Of a DNA stretch of 7,339 nucleotides, positions 4,575-7,339 are shown piece after piece. The translations under genes were made by a program, and so were the position numbers. How positions within the stretch are numbered: the first letter of the stretch is position 1; each line of letters opens with the position of its first letter. The notes under the pieces are model-generated. The model searched no databases. It had not been told where the DNA came from and saw only the letters and a program-made list of their open reading frames with translations. Origin of the DNA: Atribacterota bacterium (GTDB lineage Bacteria; Atribacterota; Phoenicimicrobiia; Phoenicimicrobiales; Phoenicimicrobiaceae); contig DAOUTX010000051.1 in the NCBI GenBank assembly GCA_030668465.1, positions 1 to 7,339 of the forward strand. Direction: 5' to 3'.

Positions 4575-6059
4575 TTATTCTTTTGATTTTAATTGCGGGA
4601 AGAGAATAACTTCTTTAATTGAATCAGAGTTGGTAAGTAACATCATTAATCTATCAATGCCTAGACCTAAGCCACCAGCAGGAGGCATACCATATTCTAA
4701 AGCTTCGACATAATCTTTATCCATAAAGTGGCTTTCCATGTCTCCTGCTTCTTTCTTGGCAACCTGTTCTTCGAACCGACGTTCCTGTTCTGCCGGGTCG
4801 TTCAATTCGGTAAAGGCATTGACTAGTTCCATCGAACTGATAAACAGCTCAAAACGCTCTACCAATTCCGGGTTGTCTTTGTTCTGTTTTGATAAAGGTG
4901 AAAGTTTGAGGGGATAATCAACAACAAAAGTTGGTTGAATTAAGATTGGCTCTACATATTTTTCGAAAAGCTCATTAATAATTTCACCTCTATTTATGTT
5001 GCTTTTTGTATTTAAGTTATATTTTTTTACAACTTTACTAAAGTCTTTTGGAGATATTTTATCTACCCGAATTCCAACTGCATCTTCTATTGCTTTATAC
5101 ATGCTTATTCTTTTCCAGGGAAGAGTAAAATCAATTTTATTTCCCCGGTATTCAATTTCCAAAGAGCCTAAAACATTCTTCAGTATATACACTATCAATT
5201 CCTCGGAAATTTGCATCATGCTATGGTAATCACCATATGCTTCATATAACTCCAGCATAGTAAATTCTGGATTATGCTTGGTAGAAATACCTTCGTTTCT
5301 AAAATTACGGCTTAACTCATATACCTTTTCAAGTCCTCCTACTAATAAGCGTTTCAGATATAGTTCCGGGGCGATCCTTAAGTAAAAATCCCTGTGAAGC
5401 GCATTATGGTGAGTGATGAATGGACGAGCTGTTGCTCCACCGGGAATGGGCTGCATTATAGGAGTTTCAACTTCTAAAAAGCCTTTACTATCTAAAAAAT
5501 TTCTTATAGATTGTACTACCTTGCTCCTTTTAATAAAAATTTCTCTGACCGAGGGATTTACCATTAGGTCTAAATATCTTTTTCTATATCTTATCTCCAC
5601 ATCTTTAAGTCCGTGCCATTTTTCTGGTAAACTACGCACAGACTTGCATAGAAGAATGAATTCTTCTACAAATATAGTAACTTCACCAGTTCTAGTTTTA
5701 AAAATCAGACCTGAAACTCCCAAAATATCCCCGATGCCAATTTTACTAAAAAGTTTAAAAGCGTTCTCTCCGATTTTATTTGATTTTATATAAATCTGGA
5801 TTCTACCGCTTACATCTTCAATATTAGCAAATATGGCTTTTCCGTGAGTTCTTAAAGCCATTATTCTACCAGCTATGCTGACTTTTCCCTGACAGCATTC
5901 ACCTGCCTGCAAATTTTTATTATTTTCTATTAAGTCTTTTATTTTATGGGTTCTGAAAAAGCTATGCCCAAAAGGATCAATGCCTTCTCTTTTTAATTCT
6001 TCTATTTCTTCCCATTTATTAGATATAATTTCTGTTGTGCTCTTTTTCATTTCCACCAT
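4575..6059 (-). CDS. lysS: Lysyl-tRNA synthetase, class II
   Basis: LysRS charges tRNA-Lys with lysine using ATP, in the cytosol. The 494-residue protein has an N-terminal anticodon-binding OB fold (about 60-135, with VSIAGRIMALRTHGKAIF) and a class II catalytic domain. Motif 1 lies around 187-213 (FLEVETPIMQPIPGGATARPF region), motif 2 around 253-270 (FRNEGISTKHNPEFTMLE) and motif 3 around 463-472 (GLGLGIDRLM), ending in LFPQLK. All signature residues are present. Start choice: GTG at 6065, ATG at 6059 and ATG at 6050 are in frame. AGAGGTGG (6062-6069) overlaps the GTG and best serves the ATG at 6059, although 6050 is possible. GreA is upstream, as in many Firmicutes. No T-box leader was recognised. 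A heptamer array follows the stop codon. Confidence 0.98.
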   Translation of the reverse strand: MVEMKKSTTEIISNKWEEIEELKREGIDPFGHSFFRTHKIKDLIENNKNLQAGECCQGKVSIAGRIMALRTHGKAIFANIEDVSGRIQIYIKSNKIGENAFKLFSKIGIGDILGVSGLIFKTRTGEVTIFVEEFILLCKSVRSLPEKWHGLKDVEIRYRKRYLDLMVNPSVREIFIKRSKVVQSIRNFLDSKGFLEVETPIMQPIPGGATARPFITHHNALHRDFYLRIAPELYLKRLLVGGLEKVYELSRNFRNEGISTKHNPEFTMLELYEAYGDYHSMMQISEELIVYILKNVLGSLEIEYRGNKIDFTLPWKRISMYKAIEDAVGIRVDKISPKDFSKVVKKYNLNTKSNINRGEIINELFEKYVEPILIQPTFVVDYPLKLSPLSKQNKDNPELVERFELFISSMELVNAFTELNDPAEQERRFEEQVAKKEAGDMESHFMDKDYVEALEYGMPPAGGLGLGIDRLMMLLTNSDSIKEVILFPQLKSKE

Positions 6060-6106
6060 ATCCACCTCTTTTTACTCTCACTGTTAAACATTACGTTTTA
6101 AAAATC

Positions 6107-6142
6107 CAGCAATACAATACCAAAATTATTATAATATTGCTG
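6107..6142 (-). repeat. Inverted repeat in the lysS leader
   Basis: CAGCAATA (6107-6114) and TATTGCTG (6135-6142) form a perfect 8-bp stem around a 20-nt AT-rich loop, about 48 nt before the lysS start. A TATAAT-like hexamer lies within the loop region on the minus strand without a convincing -35 box. The role is unknown. Confidence 0.4.
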
Positions 6143-6219
6143 TCCGATAAACCTTTCGGAGTAATTTAAATTTCCGCTATATTTATGATTAGCTTACTTT
6201 GCTAAAAGGTGTAGAAATA

Positions 6220-6275
6220 AATAATGAACAAAGTATCTTTATATTTTAATATTTTTAATAACTTTGTTCATTATT
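6220..6275. repeat. Perfect 15-bp inverted repeat between greA and lysS
   Basis: AATAATGAACAAAGT (6220-6234) is the exact reverse complement of 6261-6275, separated by a 26-nt loop of almost pure A and T. It lies 40 nt after the greA stop codon. On the minus strand the descending arm runs into TTATTTATTTC, a weak U-rich tail, so a greA terminator is possible. A short mobile-element remnant or a processing site in a greA-lysS transcript are alternatives. Confidence 0.65.
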
Positions 6276-6314
6276 ACAATTAATAATTATTTAGGTTGCT
6301 AAATTGATAACAAA

Positions 6315-6788
6315 CTATTCGATATCTAAAATTTTATACTCAAGATGTCCAGCAGGGACTCTAACTTTCACTATATCGCCTTTCTTTTTCCCCAAAAGAG
6401 CCTTTCCAATAGGAGAAGAGACGGATATTTTTCCACAATCCGGTTCAGATTCCACATAATCCAAAATAGTATATTTACACTCTTTTTTATTTTTCATATC
6501 TTTAATTAACACTTCTGATCCTAGTAATACGCAATCCGGATTTTCTTCTTTATCTATTAATTCATAATTTTCAATAATTTTTTCTAAGGCTAAAACCCTT
6601 CCCTCTATAAAGGCCTGCTCGTTTTTAGCTGCATTATACTCGGCATTCTCAGAAATTTCCCCAAAGGCTACCGCATTTCTAATTTTTTCAGCAATCTCTT
6701 TTCTTTTTACCCTTTTTAGGTAATGAAGTTCTTCTTGAACCTTCTTCAAACCCTCTTCAGTTAGCATTACCTTCTTATCAAGTGGCAT
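6315..6788 (-). CDS. greA: Transcription elongation factor GreA
   Basis: GreA enters the RNA polymerase secondary channel and stimulates cleavage of backtracked RNA, releasing paused complexes. The 157-residue protein has the standard family length. An N-terminal antiparallel coiled coil spans about 1-75 with the tip sequence FGEISENAEYNAAK (42-55), and a C-terminal FKBP-like domain from about 80 contains the signature SSPIGKALLGKKKGD (124-138). The tip acids are Glu44 and Glu47. E. coli has Asp41 and Glu44 at these places, so Asp is replaced by Glu, which keeps the charge. Start choice: an ATG at 6794 is only 2 nt from AGGAG, whereas the ATG at 6788 has 8-nt spacing and gives the family N-terminus. 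A consensus promoter lies 131 nt upstream, and lysS follows. Confidence 0.98.
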   Translation of the reverse strand: MPLDKKVMLTEEGLKKVQEELHYLKRVKRKEIAEKIRNAVAFGEISENAEYNAAKNEQAFIEGRVLALEKIIENYELIDKEENPDCVLLGSEVLIKDMKNKKECKYTILDYVESEPDCGKISVSSPIGKALLGKKKGDIVKVRVPAGHLEYKILDIE

Positions 6789-6796
6789 AAACATCT

Positions 6797-6803
6797 CTCC
6801 TCA
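6797..6803 (-). promoter_or_regulatory. Ribosome binding site deciding the greA start
   Basis: TGAGGAG on the minus strand ends 8 nt before the ATG at 6788 but only 2 nt before the ATG at 6794, which favours the downstream start by two codons. Confidence 0.75.
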
Positions 6804-6851
6804 CTAAAAATTGTTATATTTAAACAGTAAATATTTCCTCTTAAAAAATTA

Positions 6852-6897
6852 AATATAAGCGCTATTAACTTTTCTAATAGATAATGGTGCTTATATT
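6852..6897 (-). other. Two-tier hairpin in the greA 5' leader
   Basis: A perfect 9-bp outer stem (AATATAAGC at 6852-6860 with 6889-6897) encloses an inner 6-bp stem (CTATTA at 6862-6867 with 6875-6880) and a 7-nt loop. With the promoter at 6919-6947, transcription should start near 6912, so the hairpin lies early in a leader of roughly 125 nt. There is no T tract directly after it, so it is not an obvious terminator. mRNA stabilisation or autoregulation are possible. Confidence 0.5.
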
Positions 6898-6918
6898 ATA
6901 TAATAATCTTTATTAGAG

Positions 6919-6947
6919 ATTATAAGATATCTATATTTTATTGTCAA
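6919..6947 (-). promoter_or_regulatory. Consensus promoter of greA
   Basis: On the minus strand TTGACA (6947-6942), a 17-nt spacer and TATAAT (6924-6919) match the sigma70/sigmaA consensus at all twelve positions with ideal spacing. The predicted start is near 6912. Two small symmetric sites overlap it: ATAATCT/AGATTAT (6903-6909 and 6917-6923) around the start point and -10 box, and the palindrome AGATATCT (6925-6932) in the spacer. Either could be an operator. Confidence 0.85.
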
Positions 6948-6962
6948 ATAAATTCACTATAT

Positions 6963-7004
6963 TATATTCGTATCGCGTATTGCGTATCGAGTATCGCGTA
7001 AAGA
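6963..7004. repeat. Heptamer array upstream of the greA promoter
   Basis: Six 7-nt words in register on the plus strand: TATATTC, GTATCGC, GTATTGC, GTATCGA, GTATCGC, GTAAAGA. It belongs to the same family as 4538-4572, with a 16-nt exact inverted match (6989-7004 with 4536-4551). It lies between the oxoamine synthase and the greA promoter. Confidence 0.85.
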
Positions 7005-7087
7005 AAAAGAACAAAAAAAGATTGGAAAAATAAAAGCGATAACTATTCTTTTCTTTCTTAAAGTACCTCACTTAAGTTTACACTAAC

Positions 7088-7114
7088 CGCTATATTGCTA
7101 TATTATTATATTAT
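7088..7114. repeat. Octamer array at the 3' end of the oxoamine synthase
   Basis: GCTATATT occurs twice in direct succession, then ATTATATT and a partial copy, giving an 8-nt period. It ends 3 bp from the final TAG of the oxoamine synthase relic at 7118. Confidence 0.6.
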
Positions 7115-7117
7115 TTA

Positions 7118-7177
7118 CTAGATTAATCCTAATTTTTTTCCAGCCCTTTCAAAGATACCCAGAGTTCTGTCGATATC
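7118..7177 (-). pseudogene. C-terminal coding remnant beyond an in-frame TAA
   Basis: Directly after the TAA at 7180-7178 the same frame continues for 19 codons, DIDRTLGIFERAGKKLGLI, to a TAG at 7120-7118. This is the expected last helix of alpha-oxoamine synthases (pattern: HTxEDIDxxLxxFxxxGKxLGLI), so it is former or still-used coding sequence and not spacer. A single G-to-T change from GAA (Glu) to TAA explains it. Confidence 0.75.
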
Positions 7178-7339
7178 TTAGGAAGTATGATTTGCCAGAA
7201 CATGGGCTCTTAATCTATTAGTTCCTTTAGGAATTGCCGGGAAAAGGATGGGACAGATAAATATTCCTTCATCATTAACCATTTTACATAATTTTAGAGT
7301 ATCTTCCTCTTCACCGACCAATATAGGAACAATACTGGT
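7178..7339 (-). CDS. Alpha-oxoamine synthase C-terminus (partial, possibly truncated)
   Basis: The gene enters the window at 7339 and its first 53 visible codons are the C-terminal domain of a PLP-dependent alpha-oxoamine synthase. It reads TSIVPILVGEEEDTLKLC, then GIFICPILFPAIPKGTNRLR, then AHVLANHTS before TAA. The PxxPxGxxRLR and AxHT elements are typical of 2-amino-3-ketobutyrate CoA ligase (glycine C-acetyltransferase, threonine breakdown), 8-amino-7-oxononanoate synthase (biotin) and serine palmitoyltransferase. The catalytic lysine lies outside the window, so the exact substrate cannot be decided. The frame stops about 20 residues before the usual end, although the missing residues are still encoded after the stop. 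Nonsense mutation, sequencing error or a recent strain-level change are all possible. Confidence 0.8.
   Translation of the reverse strand, partial: TSIVPILVGEEEDTLKLCKMVNDEGIFICPILFPAIPKGTNRLRAHVLANHTS

Noticed and set aside
5413..5793. 126-residue plus-strand frame
   Set aside because: It lies fully within lysS on the opposite strand, with no ribosome binding site and no family resemblance.
6060..6314. T-box leader before lysS
   Set aside because: No T-box consensus (TGGNACCGCG-like) or downstream terminator was recognised on the minus strand.
7178..7180. TAA as a reassigned sense codon
   Set aside because: TAA ends eno, mgtE and rqcP in this window at their expected lengths, so a nonsense change or error is simpler.

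Overview
This is a compact, AT-rich bacterial segment in which every gene lies on the minus strand, so the direction of reading runs from position 7339 down to 1. All protein genes are housekeeping genes: a truncated alpha-oxoamine synthase (2-amino-3-ketobutyrate CoA ligase/BioF type), greA, lysS, an S4-domain ribosome-quality-control protein (RqcP/Hsp15 family), mgtE, eno and an FtsB/DivIC-type divisome gene. Three tRNA genes follow: Leu-UAA, initiator Met-CAU and elongator Met-CAU. The greA-lysS pair and an RqcP of Bacillus YabO type suggest a Firmicutes-like or related deep-branching lineage. An uncultured anaerobe such as an Atribacterota-like organism would fit, but this placement is a weak inference.

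Layout from upstream to downstream on the minus strand. 7118-7339: 3' end of the oxoamine synthase, with an in-frame TAA 20 codons before the expected end. 6789-7117: intergenic, with a consensus promoter (TTGACA, 17-nt spacer, TATAAT) and a hairpin leader for greA. 4575-6788: greA and lysS, separated by about 255 bp that carry a perfect 15-bp inverted repeat. 4119-4388: rqcP. 2524-3891: mgtE. 1148-2428: eno, followed one base later by ftsB (859-1146), probably as one transcript. 30-575: tRNA-Leu (with its own TTGACG-N17-TATAAT promoter), tRNA-fMet (followed by an intrinsic terminator) and tRNA-Met.

The genes are ordinary. The striking part is the DNA between them. Most gaps are filled, often from stop codon to ribosome binding site, with low-complexity arrays of degenerate words that keep a strict 7-nt period (697-857, 3907-4116, 4538-4572, 6963-7004, 111-166) or an approximate 4/8-nt period (172-251, 4441-4530, 7088-7114). 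Several arrays switch halfway from A-rich words to their T-rich complements, so they fold back as long imperfect hairpins. Copies at different loci share exact stretches of 12 to 21 nt, some in inverted orientation. They resemble in principle the heptameric short tandem repeats known from filamentous cyanobacteria, but here several word families are joined in one reading register. This is the best candidate in the window for something undescribed.

Other points of note are an initiator tRNA in which one of the three conserved G:C anticodon-stem pairs is A:U, an S4 protein without the usual turn glycine, and several start codons that should be placed downstream of the longest possible start.
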